Positions 17,209 through 26,753 are shown, numbered from the stretch's first letter. The stretch: 64,000 nt of DNA from Paraburkholderia bryophila (GCF_013409255.1 NZ_JACCAS010000001.1:1736001-1800000); one strand, 5' to 3'. A program made the numbers and translations. Notes: generated by a model not told the origin, from the letters alone.

Positions 17209-19434
17209 TCAAACGTCGAAGCGCTGAGGCAGCGGCATCGAACGCAAGCGCTGTCCCATGGCGCGAAACAGCGCGGCGGCCACCGCCGGCGCAACCGGCG
17301 GCAACGCGACTTCGCCGCAACCTTGCGGCGCGCGATCGCTCGGCACGATCACGGTTTCCACCTTCGGCATCTCGGAGAGATTGAGCAGCGGATAGTCCGC
17401 GAAATTGCTTTGCACGACGGCGCCTTTCGCAAACGTGATTTCGCTCTTGAACGTGTTGGTGAGCGCGAAGCCGATGCCGCCTTCGATCGCTTCCTGAATC
17501 AGCATCGGATTGATCGGCCGGCCGCAGTCGACGGCGCACACCACACGCTCGACTTTCACCTGCCGGTGCACGAGACGCAGTTCGACGATCGTCGCGACAT
17601 AGGTGGTAAATGCGCCGCCACGGCCGGTATAGAGGCAGAACGCCATACCGCGGTGCAAGCCGGGCGCGCTCTTGCCGAACCAGTCGGCTCGCGCCGCGGC
17701 ATGGTCGAGTACCGCGACGCTCAGCGGGTCGTGCCGCAGCAGCGCGCGCCGGTAGCGCAGCGGATCGATTCCCGCTGTGTGCGCCAATTCGTCGATGAAA
17801 CTCTCGAGAAAAAACACGCTCGACGTGCTGCCGACGCTGCGCATGAAACTGACCGGAATCGGCTGCGGCACGTGCAGCGAATCGACCAGCAGATTCGGCA
17901 CGCCGTAGCAAAGATCGTAGATGCCGTCGAGCATGGTTTCATCCCAGCCGCCGGCTTTGTCGAAGAAGTCGGGTTTGATCGACTTGTACAGCGACTGGCC
18001 GACGACCCGCGCGTGCAGCGCCGTGGGCAAGCCATCCTTGCCCAGCACGGCGCGCATACGCGCCGACGCGCAAGGACGGTAGAAACCGTGTTGAATGTCG
18101 TCTTCGCGCGAACGGATCACCTTGACCGGACGCCCGACCGCTTTCGAGGCCACCGCCGCGTGCACGACGAAGTCGGGCACATACTTGCGGCCAAAACTGC
18201 CGCCGAGAAACGTGGTGTTGACGATCACTTTCGCCGCAGGCACTTTGAACATCGCGGCCATGGTCCAGCGCACCTTGTCCTGCCCCTGGATCGGCCCCCA
18301 CACTTCGACCTCGCCGTCGCGCACGTGCACGGTCGCGTTGACCGGCTCCATGGTCGCGTGGACGAGATACGGCGTGTGATAGTCGGCTTGCACGACGACA
18401 GCCGAGCTCTGCCCGGCGTCCGCGAAGCGCGCTTGCGGATCGCCGAGACAGGTCGCGACGACCGTGTGCGCGGATTGCAGCGCGCCCTTGCGTTCGTCGA
18501 GAATCGTCGCGCTGTCGAACGGACCGCCCGCCGGCGTATCCCACTCCACCTGCGCGGCGTCGCATGCCAGCTTCGCCTGCCAATACGTATCGGCGACGAC
18601 GATCAGCGCATCTTTCGCCAGCACCGTATCGACCACGCCCGGCATCTTTCGCACGGTGTCGGCATTGGTGACGCGCAGCGGTTTGCCGCCGAGCGTGGGC
18701 GCCATTTTGACGGCACCGGTCAGCATGCCGGGCACGTGAACGTCGAGTCCGAATTGTGCCGAGCCGTTGACCTTGGCGGGCGCATCGAGCTTGTGCAACG
18801 GCTGCCCGATCAGCGTATGCGCCGACGCGGGCTTGAGCCGGGGATGCGCAGGCAACGGGATCTTCACCGCCTCCGCCACCAGTTCGCCATAGCTCAACGC
18901 GCGGCCGCTCGGAATATGGATGACCTGACCGTTGGCGGCCGTGCATTGCGTGCCGCGCACCTTGAAGCGGCGCGCGCCGGCTTCGATGAACGCGGCCCGC
19001 GCCTGCGCGCCGGCAATCCGCAAGCGCTCGTAGAACATCGTCACCGACATCGAAGCGCCGACGAATTGCTGCGGCATCTCGTTGGCGGCATCGATCCGAT
19101 AGGCGTCGCGGCCGGTCACGAAGGTCACCGTGACGTTGCGCCAGTCCGCATCCATTTCGTCGGCAAGCACTTGCGGCAAGCCGGTGTACACACCCTGCCC
19201 CACCTCCGCTTGCGACAGGCCGATCACCGTGTGGCCGCTCGCGTCGATACGCACCCAGTCGTTGATCTCATAACTGGGTGCGCCGCCTTCGCCGGCCCAT
19301 GCGAGTTCGCTGAAGCTCAACGGCAGGACGAAACTGCCCGCGATCGCCAACCCGCTTTTCAGAAAAACGCGCCGGCTGGCCGAGGCCGCGACGCCCGGTG
19401 CGCCGCGCATCGCGTCAGTTCTCCGCGGCGACAT
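17209..19434 (-). CDS. iorB: Molybdenum hydroxylase large subunit (isoquinoline 1-oxidoreductase beta / aldehyde oxidase type)
   Basis: A 741-residue protein of the xanthine dehydrogenase superfamily, in the IorB branch that holds both molybdopterin domains in one chain. It starts with a twin-arginine signal ([14 protein letters not shown], about residues 20-33), so the folded cofactor-loaded enzyme goes to the periplasm. Family segments include [44 protein letters not shown] and [15 protein letters not shown]. It hydroxylates an N-heterocycle or oxidises an aldehyde using water oxygen; the substrate cannot be read from sequence. Its start overlaps the end of the 2Fe-2S subunit gene by 20 bases, and a cytochrome c gene follows, giving a complete electron path. 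Confidence 0.85.
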   Translation of the reverse strand: MSPRRTDAMRGAPGVAASASRRVFLKSGLAIAGSFVLPLSFSELAWAGEGGAPSYEINDWVRIDASGHTVIGLSQAEVGQGVYTGLPQVLADEMDADWRNVTVTFVTGRDAYRIDAANEMPQQFVGASMSVTMFYERLRIAGAQARAAFIEAGARRFKVRGTQCTAANGQVIHIPSGRALSYGELVAEAVKIPLPAHPRLKPASAHTLIGQPLHKLDAPAKVNGSAQFGLDVHVPGMLTGAVKMAPTLGGKPLRVTNADTVRKMPGVVDTVLAKDALIVVADTYWQAKLACDAAQVEWDTPAGGPFDSATILDERKGALQSAHTVVATCLGDPQARFADAGQSSAVVVQADYHTPYLVHATMEPVNATVHVRDGEVEVWGPIQGQDKVRWTMAAMFKVPAAKVIVNTTFLGGSFGRKYVPDFVVHAAVASKAVGRPVKVIRSREDDIQHGFYRPCASARMRAVLGKDGLPTALHARVVGQSLYKSIKPDFFDKAGGWDETMLDGIYDLCYGVPNLLVDSLHVPQPIPVSFMRSVGSTSSVFFLESFIDELAHTAGIDPLRYRRALLRHDPLSVAVLDHAAARADWFGKSAPGLHRGMAFCLYTGRGGAFTTYVATIVELRLVHRQVKVERVVCAVDCGRPINPMLIQEAIEGGIGFALTNTFKSEITFAKGAVVQSNFADYPLLNLSEMPKVETVIVPSDRAPQGCGEVALPPVAPAVAAALFRAMGQRLRSMPLPQRFDV

Positions 19435-19858
19435 GAATAGCCTCGCGGATGCGTTGATAGGTGGCGCAGCGGCACAGATTGGTGATCGCCTGATCGATCT
19501 GCGCGTCGGTCGGTTTGGGGGTTTGCGCGAGCAATGCGGCCGCGGCCATCACCATGCCGGATTGACAGTAGCCGCATTGCGGCACGTCCTTCGCGACCCA
19601 AGCGCGTTGCACGGGATGCGTGCCATCGGGCGACAGCGCCTCGATCGTGCGAATCGACTTACCCGCCACAGCGGAAACCGGCAGCACGCACGAGCGCACC
19701 GCGTCGCCTTCGAGATGCACCGTGCACGCGCCGCAAGCGCCGATCCCGCAGCCGTACTTCGTGCCGCACAGCATGGCGTGGTCTCGAATCACCCACAGCA
19801 GCGGCGTCTGCGCGTCGCCGTCGAAGGAAAACGGGCGGCCGTTGAGTTCAAATTGCAT
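19415..19858 (-). CDS. iorA: Molybdenum hydroxylase 2Fe-2S subunit
   Basis: A 147-residue protein with both clusters of the family. The plant-type ferredoxin cluster uses cysteines in [16 protein letters not shown] (about 37, 42, 45) and the later SCVLP cysteine. The C-terminal helical cluster has [10 protein letters not shown] and [10 protein letters not shown]. There is no signal peptide, as expected for a subunit carried across the membrane by the Tat-bearing partner. [10 protein letters not shown] at 19858 is the family-typical start; the frame is open upstream to 20149 without support. It is the first gene of the iorAB-cytochrome operon. Confidence 0.9.
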   Translation of the reverse strand: MQFELNGRPFSFDGDAQTPLLWVIRDHAMLCGTKYGCGIGACGACTVHLEGDAVRSCVLPVSAVAGKSIRTIEALSPDGTHPVQRAWVAKDVPQCGYCQSGMVMAAAALLAQTPKPTDAQIDQAITNLCRCATYQRIREAIHVAAEN

Positions 19859-20188
19859 TGCGTGTCTCCCGGAATGCTGTCGTCTCGATACGAGCGCCGC
19901 GAATGCGGCGACATCGACGGGCAAATTCTCGATGCCGCAAAAATCAGCATCAATGACCGGGAAGCTATAAAAAGGCACCGATCGTCCAGCGCGCGAAAAT
20001 AACGATGCGGCGGACGGACGAGGCTTGTGGAAAAGACCACGGATGAAACGTCGACGGCCAGGCGACGACGCGAGGTCAATTCGACAGGAGGGGAAGTTCG
20101 CGAGGGAGTAGAAAGTCCGCGCAGAACGCGCGAGACCGTGAGAGACCACGGCCGGACGCGCCTAACGCGCTCCGGCCGCCTAAAACCA
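19859..20188. other. Intergenic region upstream of iorA
   Basis: About 330 bases between the iorA start and the end of the glutathione transferase gene; both read leftward. It should contain the iorAB promoter. A TATAG hexamer-like element on the reverse strand occurs near 19966-19972, without a matching -35. No gene seen. Confidence 0.35.
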
Positions 20189-20896
20189 TTACGCAGGCCG
20201 CTTCGGAATATCCAGCCCCCGCACCACCGCCGGACGCGCGACAAACGCCGCCAGCACACGCTTCACATTCGCAAAGTCGTCGATGCCGACCAGATCGCCC
20301 GCTTCATAGAACCCAATCAGATTACGCACCCACGGGAAGGTGACGATATCGGCGATCGAATACGCGTCGCCGAGAATCCAGTCGCGTCCTTCGAGTTGCC
20401 GGTCCAGCACGCCGAGCAGCCGCTTCGATTCGGCGACGTAACGATCACGCGGACGCTTGTCCTCATACTCCTTGCCGGCGAACTTATGGAAGAAGCCGAG
20501 CTGCCCAAACATCGGCCCGATGCCGCCCATCTGGAACATCACCCACTGAATCGCTTCATAGCGACCGCCGATGTCCTCCGGAATCAACTTGCCGGCCTTG
20601 TCCGCGAGATAGATCAGAATCGCGCCGGATTCGAACAGCGCCAGCGGCCGGCCGCCGGGACCGTTCGGATCGATGATCGCCGGAATCTTGTTGTTCGGAT
20701 TGAGCGACAGAAACTCGGGCGTCATCTGATCGTTCGTATCGAAGCGCACGAGATGCGGTTCATACGGCAAGCCGATCTCCTCGAGCATGATCGACACTTT
20801 GACGCCGTTGGGCGTCGGCAGCGAATAGAGCTGAATCCGATCCGGATGCTCGGCAGGCCATTTCTTCGTGATCGGAAAATCGGAGAGATCGGTCAT
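20189..20896 (-). CDS. Glutathione S-transferase family protein (YfcG/YghU-like disulfide reductase)
   Basis: A 235-residue cytosolic protein. The thioredoxin-fold half has LYSLPTPNGVKVSIMLEE, NPNNKIPAIIDP with its cis-proline, and ALFESGAILIYLADK; the helical half has WVMFQMGGIGPMFGQLGFF and the GDAYSIADIVTFPW capping motif. The Thr/Pro-Asn-Gly active-site loop (TPNG) is that of the Nu-class YfcG/YghU enzymes, which reduce disulfides with glutathione rather than conjugate toxins. Start MTDLSDFP at 20896; the frame is open to 20956 without a better start. It stands alone. Confidence 0.88.
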   Translation of the reverse strand: MTDLSDFPITKKWPAEHPDRIQLYSLPTPNGVKVSIMLEEIGLPYEPHLVRFDTNDQMTPEFLSLNPNNKIPAIIDPNGPGGRPLALFESGAILIYLADKAGKLIPEDIGGRYEAIQWVMFQMGGIGPMFGQLGFFHKFAGKEYEDKRPRDRYVAESKRLLGVLDRQLEGRDWILGDAYSIADIVTFPWVRNLIGFYEAGDLVGIDDFANVKRVLAAFVARPAVVRGLDIPKRPA

Positions 20897-21192
20897 GGGA
20901 CGATGTAAGCCTTGTACGAGAGTTGAGCAACGCAGGAGAGCAAATCGAAGTCGCAAGTCAGTTCGAGTCAGTTCGAGTCAGTCCGAGCCTTGAAGACCGG
21001 CATCGAAATCTCAGCAACGCGAGACCGCGAGATTGCGCGACCGCCAAATATAAACCGACTCGGCGCAACGCGTGCGGAAGCGCTCAAGCGCTGCAGGTCT
21101 TCCGCGCAGCACCTATTGCTTAGCGTGATGGTCGGCGCAAAACCAGGCTTGTCACGCGAGCGGCAAAGCTCCGCTCGAGCGCGCGAGAAAGC
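20897..21192. other. Intergenic region with a short tandem repeat
   Basis: About 296 bases upstream of the glutathione transferase gene. It contains three tandem 10-base units TCAGTTCGAG / TCAGTTCGAG / TCAGTCCGAG at 20958-20987, 62-91 bases upstream of the start. No gene was found. Confidence 0.5.
20958..20987. repeat. Three tandem 10-bp units upstream of the GST gene
   Basis: Units at 20958-20967, 20968-20977 (identical) and 20978-20987 (one mismatch). The period of ten bases puts each unit on the same face of the helix. Confidence 0.7.
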
Positions 21193-21414
21193 TCACCACA
21201 AGTCCTTGGTCGCCGTGCCGGCGCGCAAGTTATAGCCTTCCCGCCACAACGCCGCGCCGACCGTCAGCAGCAACGTCTTCTGCTCACCGTCGAGTAGCTC
21301 CCATGCCGCGGCCAGCCACGAGGCGTAGCTCGCGCAGGTCTGCTCCAGATCGACCGGCGCTTTGCCTTCCAGGTACTGCCGTTCGAACGTCGAAAGCAAT
21401 TTTTCGGGTGTCAT
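21193..21414 (-). CDS. Small hypothetical protein
   Basis: A 73-residue protein, MTPEKLLSTFERQYLEGK onward, with an amphipathic helical look and three tryptophans; no signal peptide and no known motif. The start at 21414 has GGAG 10 bases upstream. I do not recognise a family. It reads leftward between the CsbD gene and the glutathione transferase gene, with its own promoter probably in the 200 bases before it. Confidence 0.6.
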   Translation of the reverse strand: MTPEKLLSTFERQYLEGKAPVDLEQTCASYASWLAAAWELLDGEQKTLLLTVGAALWREGYNLRAGTATKDLW

Positions 21415-21558
21415 GGGCGCGATCTCCGGGTTGGATCTCCCGAGTCTAATAGCGACACACCACACGCGACACACTCCCAAGCCTCACTGCGGGTTACTCC
21501 CAGGCGGAATCCGCCAGACGCCGCAAGCTGCGTACAGCCCGTCTGCAACCCGAAACGG

Positions 21559-21580
21559 AAAAGGCGCCGAAGCGCCTTTC
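21559..21580 (-). terminator. Probable terminator of the CsbD gene
   Basis: Stem AAAGGCGC (21560-21567) and GCGCCTTT (21572-21579) with a loop that reads TTCG on the reverse strand, followed there by TTTTCC. The T tract is short. It lies 33 bases after the CsbD stop. Confidence 0.6.
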
Positions 21581-21612
21581 CGATCCATCGACAATCAGCA
21601 CAGCAAACCGGA

Positions 21613-21804
21613 CTACGGCGCGTTGCGCTTTGCATTGTCCTTGGCGTCTTCCTTCGCATCGCCATAGGCCTTCTGCACCTTGCCCGCACCTTGTTGCAAG
21701 TCGCCCTTCAGTTCCTTGCCGGGGTTGTTCGTCGCCTTACCGACGGCTTCATTGACCTTCCCCTTGATCTGCTCGCCCACACCCTTCACCTGATCCTTGT
21801 TCAT
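21613..21804 (-). CDS. CsbD family stress protein
   Basis: A 63-residue, very hydrophilic protein: MNKDQVKGVGEQIKGKVNEA, then GKATNNPGKELKGDLQQGAG, the CsbD/YjbJ pattern. These small proteins are abundant in stationary phase and general or osmotic stress; their activity is unknown. A strong AAGGAG site precedes ATG 21804, and a hairpin terminator follows. It is a single-gene unit and would be among the most highly expressed short genes here under stress, by analogy. Confidence 0.92.
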   Translation of the reverse strand: MNKDQVKGVGEQIKGKVNEAVGKATNNPGKELKGDLQQGAGKVQKAYGDAKEDAKDNAKRNAP

Positions 21805-21978
21805 GATCGGCTCCTTTATCTCGAATGCCGGCGCGAGATTACGCCAGTATCCCTATCGAGCAACGGGTATGCCCGCCGCCGGGAACGCGCTTTTTCGGGC
21901 AACGCGCGACGCCCAAAAAATAATCGAAAAGGTCTAAAGATTCGCCCCAGCCTGCCGTAAAGCTGCGAAGGAGGTGCC

Positions 21979-22305
21979 ATGGACCGCACATTCATCACGC
22001 TAACGGGTTCATCCCAGGCCGCGCTGGTCGACCGGGATATCGCGCACATTTCGCGCGCAATGCGGCTTTCTTTACACGGCGATCTCGGCGGTCCGATCCT
22101 GCCTCCCGCCTATTGGCGCCAGCGCTTGTACACGCTGCTCGACACCGGCTATCTCTCCCACGCGCAACTGTGCTCGGTGGACAGCCTGCTGCTCCAGCTC
22201 GATCAGTTCGCAGCCGAACCGCAACTGGCCTGGGACACGCTCACGCCAGCCGTCGCCGCTCTGTTCCCGCCGCCTTATCCCGTCGATAACAGCCGCCTCG
22301 TTTGA
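21979..22305 (+). CDS. Conserved hypothetical protein
   Basis: A 108-residue protein, MDRTFITLTGSSQAALVDRD onward, with a proline-rich middle (GGPILPPAYWRQRLYTLLD) and a helical second half; no signal peptide or membrane segment. The GAAGGAGG ribosome site 6 bases before ATG 21979 is close to ideal and the codon use matches real genes nearby. I do not recognise the family. It reads toward the dcm gene, 304 bases away, and diverges from CsbD. Confidence 0.65.
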   Translation: MDRTFITLTGSSQAALVDRDIAHISRAMRLSLHGDLGGPILPPAYWRQRLYTLLDTGYLSHAQLCSVDSLLLQLDQFAAEPQLAWDTLTPAVAALFPPPYPVDNSRLV

Positions 22306-22609
22306 GGTTGAGCGCCGCCTCGTCTAAGTCTGAGCCCCGCTTGTATTTCAGCCCAGCCGGCCCTTCGCCCGCCGCCCCCTTCATCACGCCCGCCGATAAA
22401 AAAAGGCCGCGAACCGTGCCGCGGCCTCAACACGTCGCCACGCAGGGAGTTCGCGTCGCTTCGGTAGCGTACACGTCCAACCGTGACAGCCGCGTTTAGC
22501 CGATACGCATCGTCGACAGTCGAAATTTTCTGCCGCTCTGCGCCGAAAACAGGGAAAAAGGGACGACCTTAGGTCATAATGTCCGCAAAAATTCCCAGCA
22601 AGGACTTCC
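22306..22609. other. Intergenic region with an orphan reverse-strand terminator
   Basis: About 304 bases before dcm. The only clear element is a terminator that works on the reverse strand at 22398-22427, although no reverse-strand gene is found upstream of it. The stretch 22430-22565 could encode a small RNA. Confidence 0.4.
22398..22427 (-). terminator. Rho-independent terminator facing left
   Basis: Stem AGGCCGCG (22404-22411) with CGCGGCCT (22420-22427); on the reverse strand the stem is followed by seven T residues (22404-22398). No reverse-strand protein gene ends here, so it may close a small RNA or an antisense transcript of the dcm promoter region. Confidence 0.75.
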
Positions 22610-23902
22610 GTGACCCTCGCCGCACCGCTCGAACTGCTCCGACAGGCGCGCGCCCGCTTCACTCAACGCGAAATCGCCGCGCACGTCGGCAAAGACATCA
22701 AGACGGTGCGCCGCTGGGAAAAAGGCGCGACTCCGTGTCCTGCGATGCTGGAGCCGGCCTTGCGCGATCTGCTGCAAGGCAACGCGCGAGTCGACGGCGG
22801 TAACGCACGCAAAACCACCGGCGGTGCCCAGTTTCGCTTCGTCGATCTGTTTGCGGGTATCGGCGGCATTCGCATGGGTTTCGAAGCGCAAGGCGGCGAG
22901 TGCGTATTCACCAGCGAGTGGAACGACTTTTCCACCAAGACGTATCGCGAGAACTATCCGGACGGCGCCGAGCATGCGCTGATCGGCGACATCGTGTCGT
23001 TTCCGGCCGAAGACGTGCCGAGCCACGACGTGCTGCTCGGCGGCTTTCCCTGCCAGCCGTTTTCGATCGCCGGCGTCAGCAAGAAAAACGCCCTCGGGCG
23101 GCCGCACGGTTTCGAATGCACGACGCAAGGCACGCTCTTTTTCGACGTCGCGCGCATCATCGCGGCCAAGCGCCCCGCCGCGTTTCTGCTGGAGAACGTG
23201 AAGAACCTGCTGTCGCACGACAAAGGCCGCACGTTCGACGTGATCCTGCAAACCCTGCGCGACGAACTCGGCTACGAAGTGCATTACCGCGTGATCGACG
23301 GTCAGCATTTCACGCCGCAGCATCGGGAGCGGATCCTCATCGTCGGCTTTCGCGGCAAGACCTCGTTCTCGTGGGACGACCTGCGCCTGCCGGAACACGG
23401 CCCTCGGCTCGGCTCGATCCTGCATCGCACGGACGGCAGCGAACCGGTGCTGCCGTGGGACCACGACCGCTTCTTCGATCACGCCGCCAAACGCGTCCAG
23501 CCGAAGTACACGCTCACGTCGAACCTGTGGACCTACCTGCAGAACTACGCGGAAAAACACCGTGCGGCGGGTAATGGTTTCGGCTTCGGCATGGCGTATC
23601 CGGATAGCGTCACGCGTACGCTGTCGGCGCGCTATCACAAAGATGGCTCCGAGATCCTGGTCTATCAGGGCGAGTCGCTGCGGCCGCGCCGCCTCACTCC
23701 GCGCGAATGCGCACGGCTGATGGGCTTTCCCGACACCTTCCGAATCCCCGTCAGCGACACCCAGGCTTACCGGCAGTTCGGCAACAGCGTCGTCATGCCC
23801 GTCATGCGCGAAGTGGCGCGCATCATGCTGCCGCACGTGCAAACCCTGCTCGCCGAGGAGGCGCCCCGTGGTTCGAAGCAAGCCCTCTCGCTGTACGCCT
23901 GA
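22610..23902 (+). CDS. dcm: DNA (cytosine-5) methyltransferase, Dcm-like
   Basis: A 430-residue m5C methyltransferase. Motif I is [14 protein letters not shown] (79-92), the catalytic PCQPFS loop has Cys148, motif VI is ENV (195-197), motif VIII is QHRERI, and the C-terminus has [15 protein letters not shown] and [12 protein letters not shown]. The stretch [19 protein letters not shown] is almost word-for-word that of E. coli Dcm (CCWGG), so the same target is likely but unproven. Residues 15-37 form a helix-turn-helix ([20 protein letters not shown]). No restriction enzyme gene is adjacent; a vsr gene follows after 51 bases. Start GTG 22610 has AAGGA upstream; an ATG at 22579 is out of frame. 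Confidence 0.92.
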   Translation: MTLAAPLELLRQARARFTQREIAAHVGKDIKTVRRWEKGATPCPAMLEPALRDLLQGNARVDGGNARKTTGGAQFRFVDLFAGIGGIRMGFEAQGGECVFTSEWNDFSTKTYRENYPDGAEHALIGDIVSFPAEDVPSHDVLLGGFPCQPFSIAGVSKKNALGRPHGFECTTQGTLFFDVARIIAAKRPAAFLLENVKNLLSHDKGRTFDVILQTLRDELGYEVHYRVIDGQHFTPQHRERILIVGFRGKTSFSWDDLRLPEHGPRLGSILHRTDGSEPVLPWDHDRFFDHAAKRVQPKYTLTSNLWTYLQNYAEKHRAAGNGFGFGMAYPDSVTRTLSARYHKDGSEILVYQGESLRPRRLTPRECARLMGFPDTFRIPVSDTQAYRQFGNSVVMPVMREVARIMLPHVQTLLAEEAPRGSKQALSLYA

Positions 23903-23953
23903 CCACTTGTTCGCGGCGCCCTGCGATGAAGACCGGCGCGGGCGCGTCTGAAG

Positions 23954-24400
23954 ATGGTCGATATCGTCGATAGCGCGACCCGCAGCCGGATGATGTCCGG
24001 CATCCGCGGCCGCAATACGAAACCGGAAATCCTGATCCGCAGCCTGCTGCACCGGCAAGGCTTCCGCTTCCGTCTGGACGCGCGCGATCTGCCGGGACGT
24101 CCCGACATCGTGCTGCCGCGTTACCGCGCCGTGGTGCTGGTGCACGGCTGCTTCTGGCATGGCCACGACTGTCATCTTTTCAAATGGCCGCAAACCCGGC
24201 CGGAATTCTGGCGCGACAAGATCGGCCGCAATCGCAGCAACGACGACAAGGTGAGCGCGGCCTTGCTCGCCGACGGCTGGCGCGTCGCGGTGGTGTGGGA
24301 ATGCGCATTGCGTGGCGCCAATCGCGATATCGCGGGCGTGCTGGAGCGGCTGGCGGCGTGGTTGAAGAGCGACGCGCCGAACTTTGAGGAACGCGGCTGA
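23954..24400 (+). CDS. vsr: Very short patch repair endonuclease
   Basis: A 148-residue endonuclease with the Vsr signature: SATRSRMMSGIRGRNTKPE near the start, LPGRPDIVLPRYRAVVLVHG with the catalytic aspartate, then CFWHGHDCHLFKWPQTR. Vsr nicks next to T in the T:G mismatches produced when 5-methylcytosine deaminates, so it repairs the damage caused by its neighbour Dcm. Size and motif order match E. coli Vsr. It is 51 bases downstream of dcm, same strand, almost certainly in one transcript. Confidence 0.95.
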   Translation: MVDIVDSATRSRMMSGIRGRNTKPEILIRSLLHRQGFRFRLDARDLPGRPDIVLPRYRAVVLVHGCFWHGHDCHLFKWPQTRPEFWRDKIGRNRSNDDKVSAALLADGWRVAVVWECALRGANRDIAGVLERLAAWLKSDAPNFEERG

Positions 24401-24572
24401 AAGCCGCTTGTAGTCTGGCGGACTGGAGCGAATCCCTGCGCTGCCGGTGATACACTCGATTGGCTAACCCGGGGACTCGTCGCACGTTGTTTCAGCGATT
24501 GCCGCAAGCGTCACGCGGCAACCAGAGCACCCACCCCGACTAGCGTAGAACCACTCACTAGGGAGACACATC

Positions 24573-25076
24573 ATGGCTGATTTCCGTCTCTGGTCTGACG
24601 ACTTCCCCACCAACGGCTTCATGCCGAAAGCTCACGAGTATCACGACAAAGCGTTCAGCGTGGACGGCGAAAACATCTCGCCCGTGTTGCACTGGGACGC
24701 ACCGCCGGCCGACACCCAAAGCTTCGCGCTCACCGTTCACGATCCCGACGCGCCGACCGGCAGCGGCTTCTGGCATTGGGTCGTGGTGAACATTCCGGCC
24801 GACGCCCGCACGCTGCCGCGCGATGCCGGTAAAGCCGACGGCTCGCTGCTGCCGCAAGGCGCGCTGCAACTGCGCAACGACTACGGCACGGCCGGCTTCG
24901 GCGGCGCCGCGCCGCCGCGGGGCGACAGGGCGCATCGCTACATCTTCCGTCTGCACGCGCTGAAGGTGCCGCATCTGCCGATCGACGCGGAAACCACCAA
25001 CGCCGTCGCGCGCTTCATGACGCATCTGAACGAACTCGACTCGACCACGCACACCGGTCTGTACGAACTGAAGTAA
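24573..25076 (+). CDS. YbhB/YbcL-family PEBP-like protein
   Basis: A 167-residue phosphatidylethanolamine-binding-protein-like domain: NISPVLHWDAPPADTQSFAL, HDPDAPTGSGFWHWVVVNIP, GGAAPPRGDRAHRYIFRLHA. This is the bacterial YbhB/YbcL group, called Raf-kinase-inhibitor-like by homology only; the role in bacteria is not settled. There is no signal peptide. The ribosome site AGGGAG precedes ATG 24573. It is followed 137 bases later by a drug exporter gene on the same strand; co-transcription is possible. Confidence 0.9.
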   Translation: MADFRLWSDDFPTNGFMPKAHEYHDKAFSVDGENISPVLHWDAPPADTQSFALTVHDPDAPTGSGFWHWVVVNIPADARTLPRDAGKADGSLLPQGALQLRNDYGTAGFGGAAPPRGDRAHRYIFRLHALKVPHLPIDAETTNAVARFMTHLNELDSTTHTGLYELK

Positions 25077-25213
25077 CGCGACGAACGCGCGGCCGGCGTG
25101 CGCTTTGCGGCGCCGGTCGCGTACGTAGCGAATCGACACCGGCGTGTCCGGCACAGGCGGGCAACGCGGGTGGTCAGTCGCGTGCTCTGTCTCATCCCCC
25201 ATTCGAACAATCG

Positions 25214-26653
25214 ATGCACGCACAACCATCGCGCGAAGACGGCGCTCCGCCAGACGCAACGCCCGCTCCCACCCGACCGCTCTCCGACAGCACCGAACAA
25301 GGCCTGCCGATTCCGCAGCGCTACTGGGCGATGCTGGTGATCGCGCTCGCCCTGACACTGGCGGTGCTCGACAGCGCAATCGCCAACGTCGCGCTGCCGA
25401 CGATCGCGCGCACGCTGCACGCCAGCGCGGCCAGCTCGATCTGGGTGGTCAACGCGTATCAGTTGGCCATCACCATTTCGCTGTTGCCGCTCGCGTCGCT
25501 CGGCGACCGGATCGGCTACCGGCGCATCTATCTGGGCGGGCTGATCCTGTTCACGATGGCGTCGTTCGGTTGCGCGTTGTCGACTTCGCTGAACACCCTC
25601 GCGCTCGCGCGCGTGGTCCAGGGTTTCGGCGCGGCCGGCGTGATGAGCGTGAATACCGCGCTGGTGCGCATGATCTATCCGCCCGCGCAACTCGGCCGCG
25701 GCGTCGCGATCAACGCGATGGTGGTCGCGGTGTCGTCCGCCATCGGACCGACCATCGCGTCCGGTGTGCTCGCCGTCGCGTCGTGGCCGTGGCTGTTCGC
25801 GATCAACGTGCCGATCGGCATCGCGGCGATCGTCGGCGGCTTCAAGGCGCTGCCGATGAACCCCGGCCACGAATCGCCCTACGACTACCTGAGCGCGGTG
25901 ATGAACGCGTTCGTGTTCGGCCTGCTGATCTTCGCCGTCGACGGACTCGGCCACGGCGAACAACTCGGCTACGTGCTGCTCGAAGCGGTCGGCGCAGTGG
26001 TGATCGGCTACTTCTTCGTGCGTCGTCAATTGACGCAGTCGGCGCCGTTGTTGCCGATCGATCTATTGAAAATTCCCGTGTTCGCGCTGTCGATCGGCAC
26101 GTCAGTCTGTTCGTTCTGCGCGCAGATGCTGGCCTTCGTGTCGCTGCCGTTTCTGCTGCAGGAGACCTTGGGTTTGTCGCAGGTGGAAACCGGTCTGCTG
26201 ATGACGCCGTGGCCGGCGGTGATCATCATCGCCGCGCCGATTGCCGGCGTGCTGTCGGACAAGGTGTCGTCGGGCTGGCTGGGCGGCGTGGGGCTCGCCG
26301 CGATGACCGTCGGCCTGCTGCTGCTCGCCACGCTCGGCGCACATCCGGACGCCATGCAGATCGCGTGGCGCATGGCCTTGTGCGGCGCGGGCTTCGGCAT
26401 TTTTCAGTCGCCGAACAATCGCACCATGTTGTCGGCCGCGCCGCGCGAGCGCAGCGGCGGCGCGAGCGGCATGCTGGGCACCGCGCGCCTGACCGGGCAG
26501 ACGCTCGGCGCGGCGCTGGTCGCGTTGATCTTCGGCATTGCGCCGCAGAATGGGCCGACTGTCGCGCTGTATGTGGCCGCGGGTTTTTCGGCGGTCGCCG
26601 CCGTCGTGAGTACGTTGCGGGTCAGACAGCGGATGAGCGCGCAACCGGCGTGA
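25214..26653 (+). CDS. MFS transporter, DHA2 (EmrB/QacA) type
   Basis: A 479-residue integral membrane protein with about 14 hydrophobic segments, as in DHA2 drug:proton antiporters. Motif A-like GDRIGYRRIYLGG and the upstream LAVLDSAIANVALPTI (motif D1) are present, with RVVQGFGAAGVMSVNTALV (motif B region). A hydrophilic proline-rich N-terminus of about 40 residues precedes the first helix. It should export small hydrophobic or antibiotic compounds; no adaptor (EmrA) gene is near. A strong terminator follows 54 bases after the stop. Confidence 0.88.
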   Translation: MHAQPSREDGAPPDATPAPTRPLSDSTEQGLPIPQRYWAMLVIALALTLAVLDSAIANVALPTIARTLHASAASSIWVVNAYQLAITISLLPLASLGDRIGYRRIYLGGLILFTMASFGCALSTSLNTLALARVVQGFGAAGVMSVNTALVRMIYPPAQLGRGVAINAMVVAVSSAIGPTIASGVLAVASWPWLFAINVPIGIAAIVGGFKALPMNPGHESPYDYLSAVMNAFVFGLLIFAVDGLGHGEQLGYVLLEAVGAVVIGYFFVRRQLTQSAPLLPIDLLKIPVFALSIGTSVCSFCAQMLAFVSLPFLLQETLGLSQVETGLLMTPWPAVIIIAAPIAGVLSDKVSSGWLGGVGLAAMTVGLLLLATLGAHPDAMQIAWRMALCGAGFGIFQSPNNRTMLSAAPRERSGGASGMLGTARLTGQTLGAALVALIFGIAPQNGPTVALYVAAGFSAVAAVVSTLRVRQRMSAQPA

Positions 26654-26706
26654 GGTTCTTATCGGCGGGTTGAAGCCCGCTCGCAGTCGGCTCGCTAATG
26701 CCAATG

Positions 26707-26753
26707 CAGGAAGGGCGCGAATCGCAACATGCGATCCGCGCCCTTCCTGTTTT
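26707..26753. terminator. Bidirectional terminator between the MFS gene and otsA
   Basis: A 13-base-pair stem CAGGAAGGGCGCG (26707-26719) with CGCGCCCTTCCTG (26737-26749), then TTTT on the plus strand. It serves the rightward MFS transcript and could also stop leftward otsA transcription. Confidence 0.85.

Noticed and set aside
17167..19440. A 757-codon plus-strand frame opposite iorB
   Set aside because: Arg/His-rich shadow of a gene with strong Tat and molybdopterin motifs on the other strand.
22574..24193. A 539-codon minus-strand frame opposite dcm
   Set aside because: Low-complexity antisense frame; dcm has all methyltransferase motifs.
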